A DNA stretch of 64,000 nt, from contig NW_027480547.1 in the NCBI RefSeq assembly GCF_051401765.1, positions 434,001 to 498,000 of the forward strand, read 5' to 3'. The notes beneath the pieces were generated by a model. That model was given only the letters and a program-made list of their open reading frames with translations, did no database searches and was not told where the DNA came from. A program made the position numbers and the translations under genes. The stretch comes from Calliopsis andreniformis (Eukaryota > Arthropoda > Insecta > Hymenoptera > Andrenidae). Below are positions 48,198 to 62,500 of the stretch, piece by piece. Every line of letters begins with the position of its first letter. The first letter of the stretch is position 1.

Positions 48198-51100
48198 AGG
48201 ATTGAGGATTGAGGATTGAGGATTGAGGATTGAAGATTGAGTATTGAGGATTGATGATTGAGGATTGAAGATTGAGGATTGAAGATTAAGGATTGGGGAT
48301 TGAGGACTGAGGATTGAGGATAGAGGATTGAAGATTGAGGATTGGGTATTGCGGATTGAACATTGAGGATTGAGGATTGAGGACTGAGGATTGACGTTCG
48401 AGGATCGAGGATTGAGGATTGAGGATTGGGGATTGAAGATTGAGGATTGGGGACTGAGTATTGAAGATTGAGGATTGAGGATTGAGGATTGAGGATTGAG
48501 GATTGAGGATTGAGGATTGAGGATTGAGGATTGAAGATTCAGTATTGAGGATTGAAGTTTGAGAATTGAGGATTGAGGATTGAACAGAAAGGACTGAGTG
48601 TTGAGGGATGATTGATGAGAATTGATGTTGGAGGATAGAGATTTGAAGATTGCAGATTGTGTATTGAGTATTGAAATCTGTGAATTGGTGATATTCTATT
48701 GAGGATTGAGGATTGACAACTGATCGTTGAGGACTGAGGGCTGAAGATTGAGGATTCATGGTTGAGGATTCAGGATTGTGGTTTGGGGACTGAGGATTGA
48801 GGATTGAGGATTTAGGATTGAGGATTGAGGATTGAGTATTGAGGATTGATGATTGAGGATTGAGTATTGAAGATTGAGTATTGAGGATTGAAGATTGAGG
48901 ATTGAGGATTGAGGATTGAGGATTGAGAATTGAGGATTGAGGACTGAGGATTGAAGGTTGAGGATTGGGTATTGAGGAGTGACGAATTAGGATTGAGGAT
49001 TGAGGATTGAGGATTGAGGATTGCAGATTGAGTATTGAGGATTGAGGATTGAGGATTGAGGATTGAGGATTGAGGATTGAGGATTGAAGATTGAGTATTG
49101 AGGATTGAAGATAGAGGATTGAGGATTGAGGATTGAGGATTGAGGACTGACAATTGATTGTTGAGGACTGAGGGCTGAAGATTGAGGATTCAGGATTGAG
49201 GATTAAGGATTGAGGTTTGAGGACTGAGGATTGAGGATTGAGGATTGAGGATTGAGTATTGAGGATTGAAGATTGAGGATTGGGTATTGAGGATTGAACA
49301 TTCAGGATTGAGGATTGAGGATAGAGGATTGAAGATTGAGGTTTGGTGATTGAATATTGATGATCGAAGATTGAGGATTGAGGATTGAGGGTTGTGGATT
49401 GCGGAAGAGGACTGACGGTTGAGTATTGATGCTTGAGGTCTGAGCATTGAGGATTGAGGATTGAGAATTGAGGATTGAGGATTGAGGATTGAAGATTGAG
49501 GACTGGGTGTTGAGGATTGAAGAATGAGGATTGAGGATTGAGGATTGAAGATTGAGGGTTGAGGATTGAGTACTGAGGATTGAAGATTGAGGATTGAGGA
49601 TTGCGGATTGAGGATTGAGGATTGAGGACTGAGGATTGAGGATTGAGGATTGAAGATTGAGTATTGAGTATTGAACATTGAGGATTGAGGATTGAGGATT
49701 GAGGATTGAGGATAGAGGACTGAAGATTGAGGATTGGGGATTGAGGATTGAGGATTGAGGATTGAGTGTTGAGGATTGAGAACTGAGGATTGAGGATTGA
49801 AGATTGAGTATTGAGGATTCAATATTGCAGATTGAGGATTGAGGATTGAAGATTGAGGACTGAGTGTTGAGGGTTGAGTGATGAGAATTGATGTTTGTGG
49901 ATTCAGATTTGAAGATTGAAGAATGGGGATTGAGTATTGAAAACTGTGAATTGAGGATATTCTATTGAGGATTGAGGATTGACAGTTGATTGTTGAGGAC
50001 TGAGGACTGAGGACTGAAGTTTGCGGATTCAGGATTGAGGATTCGGGATTGAGGTTACAGGACTGAGGATTGCGGGTTGAGGATTGAGGATTGACGATTG
50101 AGGATTGAGGATTGAGGATTGAGGATTGAAGATTGAGTATTGAGGTTTGATAATTGAGGATTGATGATTGAGGATTGAAGATTGAGTATTGAAGAATGAG
50201 GATTGGGAATTGAGGATTGAGGATTGAGGATAGAGGATTGAAGATTGAGGATTGGTGATTGAGCATTGACGACTGAGGATTGAGGATTGAGGATTGAGGA
50301 TTGACGATTGGGATTGAGCATTGACGACTGAGGATTGAGGATTGAGGATTGAGGATTGAGGATTGAGGATTGAGGATTGAGGATTGAGGATTGAAGATTG
50401 AGTATTGAGGATTGATGATTGAGGATTGAAGATTGAGGATTGAAGATTAAGGATTGGGGATTGAGGACTGAGGATTGAGGATAGAGGATTGAAGATTGAG
50501 GATTGGGTATTGCGGATTGAACATTGAGGATTGAGGATTGAGGACTGAGGATTGACGTTCGAGGATCGAGGATTGAGGATTGAGGATTGGGGATTGAAGA
50601 TTGAGGATTGGGGACTGAGTATTGAAGATTGAGGATTGAGGATTGAGGATTGAGGATTGAGGATTGAGGATTGAGGATTGAGGATTGAGGATTGAAGATT
50701 CAGTATTGAGGATTGAAGTTTGAGAATTGAGGATTGAGGATTGAACAGAAAGGACTGAGTGTTGAGGGATGATTGATGAGAATTGATGTTGGAGGATAGA
50801 GATTTGAAGATTGCAGATTGTGTATTGAGTATTGAAATCTGTGAATTGGTGATATTCTATTGAGGATTGAGGATTGACAACTGATCGTTGAGGACTGAGG
50901 GCTGAAGATTGAGGATTCATGGTTGAGGATTCAGGATTGTGGTTTGGGGACTGAGGATTGAGGATTGAGGATTTAGGATTGAGGATTGAGGATTGAGTAT
51001 TGAGGATTGATGATTGAGGATTGAGTATTGAAGATTGAGTATTGAGGATTGAAGATTGAGGATTGAGGATTGAGGATTGAGGATTGAGAATTGAGGATTG

Positions 51101-51206
51101 AGGACTGAGGATTGAAGGTTGAGGATTGGGTATTGAGGAGTGACGAATTAGGATTGAGGATTGAGGATTGAGGATTGAGGATTGCAGATTGAGTATTGAG
51201 GATTGA
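48198..51206. repeat. Partial tandem duplication with a 2161-bp period
   Basis: 48198-49045 recurs as 50359-51206, with C anchors at 48678 and 50839. Shared markers are gattaaggattgggg, gattgacgttcgagg, gaacagaaaggactg and gaggagtgacgaattagg. The first copy continues into the 49040-50624 block, so the full unit is 48198-50358 and the second copy is truncated after about 848 bp. Confidence 0.8.
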
Positions 51207-52019
51207 AGATTGAGGATTGAGGATTGCGGATTGAGGATTGAGGACTGAGGATTGAGGATTGAGGATTGAAGATTGAGTATTGAAGATTGAGGATTGGGGA
51301 TTGAGGATTGAGGATTAAGGATTGAAGATTGAGGATTGAGGATTGAAGATTGAGGATTGGGAATTGAGGATTGACGATTGAGGATTGACTATTGAGGATT
51401 GAGAATTGAGGATTGAGGATTGAAGATTGAGTATTGCGGATTGAAGATTGAGGATTTAGGATTGAGGATTGAAGATAGAGGACTGAGTGTTGAGTGTTGA
51501 GTGATGAGAATTGATGTTTGTGGATTGAGATTTGAAGATTGAAGAATGGGGATTGAGTATTGAAAACTGTGAATTGAGGATATTCTATTGAGGATTGAGG
51601 ATTGACAATTGATTGTTGAGGACTGAGGGCTGAAGACTGAGGATTCAGGATTGAGGATTCGGAACTGATGTTTCTGGACTGAGCATTGAGGGTTGAGTAT
51701 TGAGGATTAAGGATTGAGGATTGAGGATTGAGAATTGAGGATTGAGTATTGAGGATTAAAGATTGAGGATTGAGGATTGAGGGTTGAGGATTGAGAATTG
51801 AGGATTGAGGATTGAGGATTCAAGATTGCGGATTGGGTATTGAGGAGTGACGAATTAGGATTGATGATTGAGGATTGAGTATTGAGGATTGCAGATTGAG
51901 TATTGAGGATTGAAGATTGAGGATTGAGGATTGAGGATTGAGAATTGAGGTCTGAGGATTGAGGATTGAGGATTGAAGATTGAGTATTGAGTATTGAAGA
52001 TCGAGGATTGAGGATTGAG

Positions 52020-52840
52020 GATTGAGGATTGTGGATAGAGGATTGAAGATTGAGGATTGGGGATTGAGGATTGACGATTGAGGGTTGAGTGTTGAGGATT
52101 GAGAATTGAGGATTGAGGATTGAAGATTGAGTATTGAGGATTCAAGATTGCGGATTGAGGATTGAGGATTGAAGATTGAGGACTGAGTGTTGAGGGCTGA
52201 GTGATGAGAATTGATGTTTGTGGATTGAGACTTGAAGATTGAAGAATGGGGATTTGAGTATTGAAAACTGTGAATTGAGGATATTCTATTGAGTATTGAG
52301 GATTGACGATTGATTGTTGAGGACTGAAGACTGAAGTTTGCGGATTCAGGATTGAGGATTCGGGATTGAGATTTCAGGACTGAGGATTGAGGTTTGAGGA
52401 TTGAGGATTGAGGATTGATGACTGAGGATTGAGGATTGAGGATTGAGGATTGAGGATAGAGGATTGAAGATTGAGGATTGGGGATTGAGGATTGACGATT
52501 GAGGATTGAGTGTTGAGGATTGTGAATTGAGGATTGAGGATTGAAGATTGAGTATTGAGGATTCAAGATTGCGGATTGAGGATTGAGGATTGAAGATTGA
52601 GGACTGAGTGTTGAGGGCTGAGTGATGAGAATTGATGTTTGTGGATTGAGACTTGAAGATTGAAGAATGGGGATTGAGTATTGAAAACTGTGAATTGAGG
52701 ATATTCTATTGAGGATTGAGTATTGACGATTGATTGTTGAGGACTGAGGACTGAAGTTTGCGGATTCAGGATTGAGGATTCGGGATTGAGGTTTCAGGAC
52801 TGAGGATTGAGGGTTGAGGATTGAGGATTGAGGATTGAAG
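52020..52840. repeat. 420-bp tandem duplication
   Basis: Two blocks, about 52020-52420 and 52440-52840, each contain a B-type cassette (anchors 52268 and 52688), gagggctgagtgatgag and gacttgaag. They are offset by 421 bp before the cassette and 420 bp after it, because only the first copy has the eight-base gatttgag word (52251-52258). A one-base loss or gain therefore happened after, or during, the duplication. Confidence 0.78.
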
Positions 52841-54084
52841 ATTGAGGATTGGGGATTGAGGACTGAAGATTGAGGATAGAGTATTGAAGATTGAGGATTG
52901 GGATTGAGCATTGACGACTGAGGATTGAGGATTGAGGATTGAGGATTGAGGATTGAGGATTCAGGATTGAGGATTGAGGATTGAAGATTGAGTATTGAGG
53001 ATTGATGATTGAGGATTGAAGATTGAGGATTGAAGATTGAGGATTGGGGATTGAGGATTGAGGATTGAGGATAGAGGATTGAAGATTGAGGATTGGGTAT
53101 TGCGGATTGAACATTGAGGATTGAGGATTGAGGACTGAGGATTGAGGTTCGAGGATCGAGGATTGAGGATTGAGGATTGAGGATTGAAGATTGAGGATTG
53201 GGGACTGAGTATTGAAGATTGAGGATTGAGGATTGAGGATTGAGGATTGAGGATTGAGGATTGAGGATTGAGGATTGAGGATTGAAGATTCAGTATTGAG
53301 GATTGACGATTGAGTATTGAGGATTGAAGATTGAGGATTGGGGATTGAGGATTGAGGATTAAGGATTGAAGATTGAGGATTGAGGATTGAAGATTGAGGA
53401 TTGGGAATTGAGGATTGACGGTTGAGGATTGAGTACTGAAGATTGAGAATTGAGGATTGAGGATTGAAGATTGAGTATTGAGGATTGAATATTGAGGATT
53501 TAGGATTGAGGATTGAAGATTGAGGACTGAGTGTTGAGGGTTGAGTGATGAGAATTGATGCTTGTGGATTGAGATTTGAAGATTGAAGAATGGGGATTGA
53601 GAATTGAAAACTGTGAATTGAGGATATTCTATCGAGGATTCAGGATTGACATTTGATTGTTGAGGACTGAGGGCTGAAGATTGAGGATTCAGTATTGAGG
53701 ATTCGGTATTGATGTTTCAGGACTGAGGGCTGAAGGTTGAGGATTCAGGACTGAGTACTCAGAATTGAGGTTTGAGGACTGAGGATTGAGGATTAAAGAT
53801 TGAGTATTGAGGATTGAAGATTGAGGGTTGAGGATTGAGGATCGAGGATTGAGGATTGACTATTGAGGATTGAGAATTGAGGATTGAGGATTGAAGATTG
53901 AAGATTGAGGATTGGGTATTGAGGATTCAAGAATGAGGATTGGGGATTGAGGATTGAGGACTGAGGATTGAGGATTGAGGATTGAAGATTGAGCACTGAG
54001 GATTGAAGGTTGATGATTGAGGATTGAGGATTGAGGATTGAGGATTGAATATTGAGGATTGTGGACTGAGTGTTGAGGGTTGAG

Positions 54085-54560
54085 TGATGAGAATTGATGT
54101 TTGTGGATAGAGATTTGAAGATTGCAGGTTGAGTATTGAGTATTGAAAACTGTGAATTGGTGATATTCTATTGAGGATTGAGGATTAACAACTGATTGTT
54201 GAGGACTGAGGGCTGAAGATTTAGGATTCAGGATTGATGTTTGAGGACTGAGGATTGTGGATTGGGGATTGAGGATTGAGGATTGGGGATTGATGATTGA
54301 GGATTGAGGATTGAGGATTGAGAATTGAGGGTGAGGACTGAGGATTGAGGATTGAGGTTTGAGGAATGAGGATTGAGGATTGAGGATTGAGGATTGAGGA
54401 TTGAGGATTGAGGATTGGGGACTGAGTGTTGAGCGTTGAGTGTTGAGAATTGATGTTTGTGGATTGAGATTTGAAGATTGAATATTGGGGATTGAGTATT
54501 GAAACCTGCGAATTGGGTATATTCTATTGAGTATTGAGGACTGACAATTGATTGTTGAGG
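54085..54560. repeat. Pair of degenerate cassettes
   Basis: Anchors are 54150 and 54506, a 356-bp interval. The first mixes class C features (ggatagag, gattgcagg, aattggtgatattc, with gattaacaactg) with a class B centre. The second has gaaacctgcg in place of gaaaactgtg and gtgttgagaattg in place of gtgatgagaattg, the most altered cassette in the window. Six-base ggtgag slips at 54330-54335 and 54693-54698 and gatgag at 54727-54732 are found only around here. Confidence 0.72.
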
Positions 54561-57500
54561 ACTGAGGGCTGAATATTTAGGATTCAGGATTGATGTTTGA
54601 GGACTGAGGATTGAGGATTGGGGATTGAGGATTGAGGATTGAGGATTGGGGATTGATGATTGAGGATTGAGGATTGAGGATTGAGAATTGAGGGTGAGGA
54701 CTGAGGATTGAGGATTGAGGATTGAGGATGAGGGCTGAGGGTTGAGGATTGAGGTCTGAGGACTCAGGACTGAGGATTGAGGATTGAGAATTGAGGATTG
54801 AGGATTGAGGATTGAAGATTGAGGATTGGGTATTGAGGATTGAAGAATGAGGGTTGGGGATTGAGGATTGAGGACTGAGGATTGAGTGTTGAGGATTGAG
54901 AATTGAGGATTGAGGATTGAAGATTGAGTATTGAGGATTCAATATTGCAGACTGAGGATTGAGGATTGTAGATTGTGGACTGAGTGTTGAGGGTTGAGTG
55001 ATGAGAACTGATATTTGTGGATTGAGATTTGAAGATTGAAGAATGGGGATTGAGTATTGAAAACTGTGAATTGAGGATATTCTATTGAGGATTGAGGATT
55101 GACAATTGATTGTTGAGGACTGAGGACTGAGGACTGAAGTCTGCGGATTCAGGATCGAGGATTCGGGATTGAGGTTACAGGACTGAGGATTGCGGGTTGA
55201 GGATTGAGGATTGAGGATTGAGGATTGAGGATTGAGGATTGAGGATTGAAGATTGAGTATTGAGGTTTGATAATTGAGGATTGCAGACTGAGTATTGAGG
55301 ATTGAAGATTGAGGATTGAGGATTGAGGATTGAGGATTGAGGACTGAGGATTGAGGATTGAGGATTGAAGATTGAGTATTGAGTATTGAAGATTGAGGAT
55401 TGAGGATTGAGGATTGAGGATTGAGGATAGAGGACTGAAGATTGAGGATTGGGGATTGAGGATTGATGATTGAGGATTGAGTGTTGAGGATTGAGAATTG
55501 AGGATTGAGGATTGAAGATTGAGTATTGAGGATTCAATATTGCAGATTGAGGATTGAGGATTGAAGATTGTGGACTGAGTGTTGAGGGTTGAGTGATGAG
55601 AACTGATATTTGTGGATTGAGATTTGAAGATTGAAGAATGGGGATTGAGTATTGAAAACTGTGAATTGAGGATATTCTATTGAGGATTGAGGATTGACAA
55701 TTGATTGTTGAGGACTGAGGACTGAGGACTGAAGTTTGCGGATTCAGGATCGAGAATTCGGGATTGAGGTTACAGGACTGAGGATTGCGGGTTGAGGATT
55801 GAGGATTGAGGATTGAGGATTGAGGATTGAGGATTGAGGATTGAAGATTGAGTATTGAGGTTTGATAATTGAGGATATATGATTGAGGATTGAAGATTGA
55901 GGATTGAAGAATGAGGATTGGGAATTGAGGATTGAGGATTGAGGACAGAGGATTGAAGATTGAGGATTGGGGATTGAGCATTGACGACTGAGGATTGAGG
56001 ATTGAGGATTGAGGATTGAGGATTGAGTATTGGAGACTGAGGATTGAAGGTTGAATATTGATGATTGAAGATTGAGTATTGAGGATTGAGGGTTGTAGAT
56101 TGAGGACGAGGTCTGATGGTTGGGTATTAATGCTTGAGGTCTGAAGATTGAGGATTGCGAATTGAGGTTTGAGGATTGAGGATTGATGATTGAGGGTTTG
56201 GTATTGAGGATTGAAGAATGAGGACTGAGGAGTGAGGATTGAGGATTGAGGATTGAAGATTGAGTATTCAGGATTGGAGATTGACGATTGAGGATTGAGG
56301 ATTGAGGATTGAGGATTGAGGATTGAGGATTGAGGATTGAAGATTGAGTATTGAGGATTGAAGATTGAGGATTGAGTATTGAGGATTGAGGATTGGGGAT
56401 TGAAGATTGAGGATTGGGGTCTGAGTGTTGAGCGTTGAGTGATGAGAATTCATGTTAGTGGATTGAGATTTGAAGATTGAAGATTGGGGATTGAGTGTTG
56501 AAAACTGTGAATTGGGTATTCTCTATTGAGGATTGAGGACTGACAATTGATTGTTGAGGACTGAGGGCTGAAGATTGAGGATTCAGGATTGAGGATTCAG
56601 GATTGAGGTTTGAGGACTGAGGATTGAGGATTGAGGATTGAGGATTGAGTATTGAGGATTGAAGATTGAGGATTGGGTATTGAGGATTGAACATTCAGGA
56701 TTGAGGATTGAGGATAGAGGATTGAAGATTGAGGATTGATGATTGAATATTGGTGATCGAAGATTGAGGATTGAGAATTGAGGATTGAGGATTGAGGATT
56801 GAAGATTGAGGACTGGGTGTTGAGGATTGAAGAATGAGGATTGAGGATTGAGGATTGAAGATTGAGGGTTGAGGATTGAGTATTGAGGATTGAAGATTGA
56901 GGATTGAGGATTGCGGATTGAGGATTGAGGATTGAGGATTGAGGATTGAAGATTGACTATTGAGGATTGAAGATTGAAGATTGGGGATTGAGGATTGAGG
57001 ATTGAGGATTGAAGATTGAGGATTGAGGATTGAAGATTGAGGATTGGGAATTGAGGATTTAGGATTGAGGGTTAGGGATTGCGGACGAGGACTGGGGGTT
57101 GAGTATTGGTGCTTGAGGTCTGAGGATTGAGGTTTGAGGATTGAGCAGTGAGGATTGAGGATTGAGGATTGAAGATTGAGGACTGGGTGTTGAGGATTGA
57201 AGAATGAGGATTGAGGATTGAGGATTGAAGATTGAGGGTTGAGGATTGAGTATTGAGGATTGAAGATTGAGGATTGAGGATTGCGGATTGAGGATTGAGG
57301 ATTGAGGATTGAGGATTGAAGATTGACTATTGAGGATTGAAGATTGAAGATTGGGGATTGTGGATTGAGGATTGAGGATTGAAGATTGAGGATTGAGGAT
57401 TGAAGATTGAGGATTGGGAATTGAGGATTGACGATTGAGGATTGAGTATTGAGGATTGAGAATTGTGGATTGAGGATTGAAGATTGAGCATTGAGGATTG

Positions 57501-58714
57501 AGTATTGATGTTTGAGAATTGAGGATTGCAGATTGAGTATTGAGGATTGAAGATTGAGGATTGAGGATCGAGGATTGAGGATTGAGGACTGAGGATTCAG
57601 GATTGAGGATTGAAGATTGAGTATTGAGTATTGAGTATTGAAGATTGAGGATTGAGGATTGAGGATTGAGGATTGAGGATAGAGGACTGAAGATTGAGGA
57701 TTGGGGATTGAGGATTGAGGATTGAGGATTGAGTGTCGAGGATTGAGAATTGAGGATTGAGGATTGAAGATTGAGTATTGAGGATTCAATATTGCAGATT
57801 GAGGATTGAGGATTGAAGATTGAGGACTGAGTGTTGAGGGTTGAGTGATGAGAATTGATGTTTGTGGATTGAGATTTGAAGATTGAAGAATGGGGATTGA
57901 GTATTGAAAACTGTGAATTGAGGATATTCTATTGAGGATTGAGGATTGACAATTGATTGTTGAGGACTGAGGACTGAGGACTGAAGTTTGCGGATTCAGG
58001 ATTGAGGATTCGGGATTGAGGTTACAGGACTGAGGATTGCGGGTTGAGGATTGAGGATTGAGGATTGAGGATTGAGGATTGAGGATTGAGGATTGAAGAT
58101 TGAGTATTGAGGTTTGATAATTGAGGATTGATGATTGAGGATTGAAGATTGAGGATTGAAGGATGAGGATTGGGAATTGAGGATTGAGGATTGAGGATAG
58201 AGGATTGAAGATTGAGGATTGGGGATTGAGCATTGACGACTGAGGATTGAGGATTGAGGATTGAGGATTGAGGATTGACGATTGAGGATTGAGGATTGAG
58301 GATTGAGGATTGAGGATTGAGGATTGAGGATTGAAGATTGAGTATTGTGAATTGAAGATTGAGCATTGGGGATTGGAGATTGACGATTGAGGATTGAGCA
58401 TTGACGACTGAGGATTGAGGATTGAGGATTGAGGATTGACGATTGAGGATTGAGGATTGAGGATTGGGGATTGAGGATTGAGGATTGAGGATTGAAGATT
58501 GAGTATTGTGAATTGAAGATTGAGCATTGGGGATTGGAGATTGACGATTGAGGATTGAGGATTGAGGATTGAGGATTGAGGTTTGAGGATTGAGGATTGA
58601 AGATTGAGTATTGAGGATTGAAGATTGAGGATTGAGTATTGAGGATTGAGGATTGGGGATTGAAGATTGAGGATTGGGGTCTGAGTGTTGAGCGTTGAGT
58701 GATGAGAATTGATG

Positions 58715-59519
58715 TTAGTGGATTGAGATTTGAAGATTGAAGATTGGGGATTGAGTGTCGAAAACTGTGAATTGGGTATATTCTATTGAGGATTGAGGAC
58801 TGACAATTGATTCTTGAGGACTGAGTGCTGAAGATTGAGGATTCAGGATTGAGGATTCAGGATTGAGGTTTGAGGACTGAGGATTGAGGATTGAGGATTG
58901 AGGATTGAGTATTGAGGATTGAAGATTGAGGATTGGGTATTGAGGATTGAACATTCAGGATTGAGGATTGAGGGTAGAGGATTGAAGATTGAGGATTGAT
59001 GATTGAATATTGATGATCGAAGATTGAGGATTGAGGATTGAGGGTTGTGGATTGCGGACGAGGACTGAGGGTTGAGTATTGATGCTTGAGGACTGAGCGT
59101 TGAGGATTGAGGATTGAGAATTGAGGATTGAGAATTGAGGATTGAAGATTGAGGACTGGGTGTTGAGGATTGAAGAATGAGGATTGAGGATTGAGGATTG
59201 AAGATTGAGGATTTAGGATTGAGGATTGAAGATAGAGGACTGAGTGTTGAGGGTTGAGTGATGAGAATTGATGTTTGTGGATTGAGATTTGAAGATTGCA
59301 GATTGAGTATTCAGTATTGAAAACTGTGAATTGATGATGTTGTATTGAGGATTGAGGATTGACAACTGATTGTTGAGGACTGAGGGCTGAAGATTGACAA
59401 TTGAGGATTGAGGATTGAGGATTGAGGATTGAGGATTGAGGATTGAGGATTGAAGATTGAGTATTGAGGATTGAAGATTGAGGATTGAGGATTGAGGATT
59501 GAGGATTGAGGACTGACAA
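58715..59519. repeat. Block repeated at 63101-63884
   Basis: Anchors A 58765 and D 59324 recur as 63151 and 63710, an offset of 4386 bp. Shared private words are gagtgtcgaaaactg, gattgagggtagagg and gcttgaggactgagcg. The sequence left of the block resembles 62.9 kb as well (gagtattgtgaattg, gagcattggggattgg). The window's end cuts off any continuation. Confidence 0.8.
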
Positions 59520-62500
59520 TTGATTGTTGAGGACTGAGGGCTGAAGATTGAGGATTCAGGATTGAGGATTCAGGATTGAGGTTTGAGGACTGAGGATTGA
59601 GGATTGAGGATTGAGGATTGAGGATTGAGGATTGAAGATTGAGGACTGGGTATTGAGGATTGAACATTCAGGATTGAGGATTGAGGATAGAGGATTGAAG
59701 ATTGAGGATTGATGATTGAATATTGATGATCGCAGATTGAGGATTAAGGATTGAGGGTTGTGGATTGCGGACGAGGACTGAGGGTTGAGTATTGATGCTT
59801 GAGGTCTGAGCGTTGAGGATTGAGGATTGAGAATTGAGGATTGAGGATTGAGGATTGAAGATTGAGGACTGGGTGTTGAGGATTGAAGAATGAGGATTGA
59901 GGATTGAGGATCGAAGATTGAGGATTTAGGATTGAGGATTGAAGATAGAGGACTGAGTGTTGAGGGTTGAGTGATGAGAATTGATGTTTGTGGATTGAGG
60001 TTTGAAGATTGCAGATTGAGTATTCAGTATTGAAAACTGTGATTTGATGATGTTGTATTGAGGATTGAGGATTGACCACTGATTGTTGAGGACTGAGGGC
60101 TGAAGATTGACGATTGAGGATTGAGGATTGAGGATTGAGGATTGAGGATTGAGGATTGAGGATTGAAGATTGAGTATTCAGGATTGAAGATTGAAGATTG
60201 GGGATTGAGGATTGAGGATTGAGGATTGAAGATTGAGGATTGAGGATTGAAGATTGAGGATTGGGAATTGAGGATTTAGGATTGAGGGTTAGGGATTGCG
60301 GACGAGGACTGAGGGTTGAGTATTGATGCTTGAGGTCTGAGGATTGAGGTTTGAGGATTGAGCATTGAGGATTGAGGATTGAGGATTGAAGATTGAGGAC
60401 TGGGTGTTGAGGATTGAAGAATGAGCATTGAGGATTGAGGATTGAAGATTGAGGGTTGAAGATTGAGTATTGAGGATTGAAGATTGAGGATTGAGGATTG
60501 AGGATTGAGGATTGAGGATTGAGGATTGAGGGTTGAAGATTGAGTATTGAGGATTGAAGATTGAGGATTGGGGATTGAGGATTGAGGATTGAGGATTGAA
60601 GATTGAGGATTGAGGATTGAAGATTGAGGATTGGGAATTGAGGATTGACGATTGAGGATTGAGTATTGAGGATTGAGAATTGAGGATTGAGGATTGAAGA
60701 TTGAGTATTGAGGATTCAAGATTGCGGATTGAGGATTGAGGATTGAAGATTGAGGACTGAGTGTTGAGGGCTGAGTGATGAGAATTGATGTTTGTGGATT
60801 GAGGCTTGAAGATTGAAGAATGGGGATTTGAGTATTGAAAACTGTGAATTGAGGATATTCTATTGAGGATTGAGGATTGACGATTGATTGTTGAGGACTG
60901 AGGACTGAAGTTTGCGGATTCAGGATTGAGGATTCGGGATTGAGGTTTCAGGACTGATGATTGAGGGTTGAGGATTGAGGATTGAGGATTGAGGACTGAG
61001 GATTTAGGATTGAGGATTGATGATTGAAGATTGAGTATTGAGGATTGAAAATTGAGGATTGATGATTGAGGATTGAGGATTGAGTATTGAAGATTGAGGA
61101 TTGGGGACGGAGTGTTGAGGGTTGAGTGATGAGAATTGATGTTTGTGGATAGAGATTTGAAGATTGCAGATTGAGTATTCAGTATTGAAAACTGTGAATT
61201 GATGATGTTGTATTGAGGATTAAGGATTGACAACTGATTGTTGAGGACTGAGGGCAGAAGATTGACGATTGAGGATTGAGGATTGAGGATTGAGGATTGA
61301 GGATTGAGGATTGAGGATTGAAGATTGAGTATTGAGGATTGAAGATAGAGGATTGAGGATTGAGGATTGAGGATTGAGGACTGACAATTGATTGTTGAGG
61401 ACTGAGGGCTGAAGATTGAGGATTCAGGATTGAGGATTCAGGATTGAGGTTTGAGGACTGAGGATTGAGGATTGAGGATTGAGGATTGAGTATTGAGGAT
61501 TGAAGATTGAGGATTGGGTATTGAGGATTGAACATTCAGGATTGAGGATTGAGGATAGAGGATTGAAGGTTGAGGATTGATGATTGAATATTGATGATCG
61601 AAGATTGAGGATTGAGGATTGAGGGTTGTGGATTGCGGACGAGGACTGTGGGTAGAGTATTGATGCTTGAGGTCTGAGCGTTGAGGATTGAGGATTGAGA
61701 ATTGGGGATTGAGGATTGAGGATTGAAGATTGAGGACTGGGTGTTGAGGATTGAAGAATGAGGATTGAGGATTGAGGATTGAAGATTGAGGGTTGAGGAT
61801 TGAGTATTGAGGATTGAAGATTGAGGATTGAGGATTGCGGATTGAGGATTGAGGATTGAGGATTGAGGATTGAAGATTGACTATTGAGGATTGAAGATTG
61901 AAGATTGGGGATTGAGGATTGAGGATTGAGGATTGAAGATTGAGGATTGAGGATTGAAGATTGAGGATTGGGAATTGAGGATTGACGATTGAGGATTGAG
62001 TATTGAGGATTGAGAATTGAGGATTGAGGATTGAAGATTGAGCATTGAGGATTGAGTATTGATGATTGAGAATTGAGGATTGCAGATTGAGTATTGAGGA
62101 TTGAAGATTGAGGATTGAGGATTGAGGATTGAGGATTGAGGATTGAGGATTGAGGACTGAGGATTGAGGATTGAGGATTGAAGATTGAGTATTGAGTATT
62201 GAATATTGAGGATTGAGGATTGAGGATTGAGGATTGAGGATAGAGGACTGAAGATTGAGGATTGGGGATTGAGGACTGAGGATTGAGGATTGAGTGTTGA
62301 GGATTGAGAATTGAGGATTGAGGATTGAAGATTGAGTATTGAGGATTCAATATTGCAGATTGAGGATTGAGGATTGAAGATTGAGGACTGAGTGTTGAGG
62401 GTTGAGTGATGAGAATTGATGTTTGTGGATTGAGATTTGAAGATTGAAGAATGGGGATTGAGTATTGAAAACTGTGAATTGAGGATATTCTATTGAGGAT

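Noticed and set aside
56695..58527. Open frame of about 610 codons on the - strand, and similar ones such as 31418-33109, 46238-47929, 5116-6648 and 23895-25376
   Set aside because: Each encodes only the S-I-L-N-P-Q-S cycle with scattered substitutions, overlaps other open frames of the same kind in other frames, starts at chance ATG words made by gattcat/cattg variants, and ends at chance stops. The openness follows from the 7-bp unit and needs no selection.
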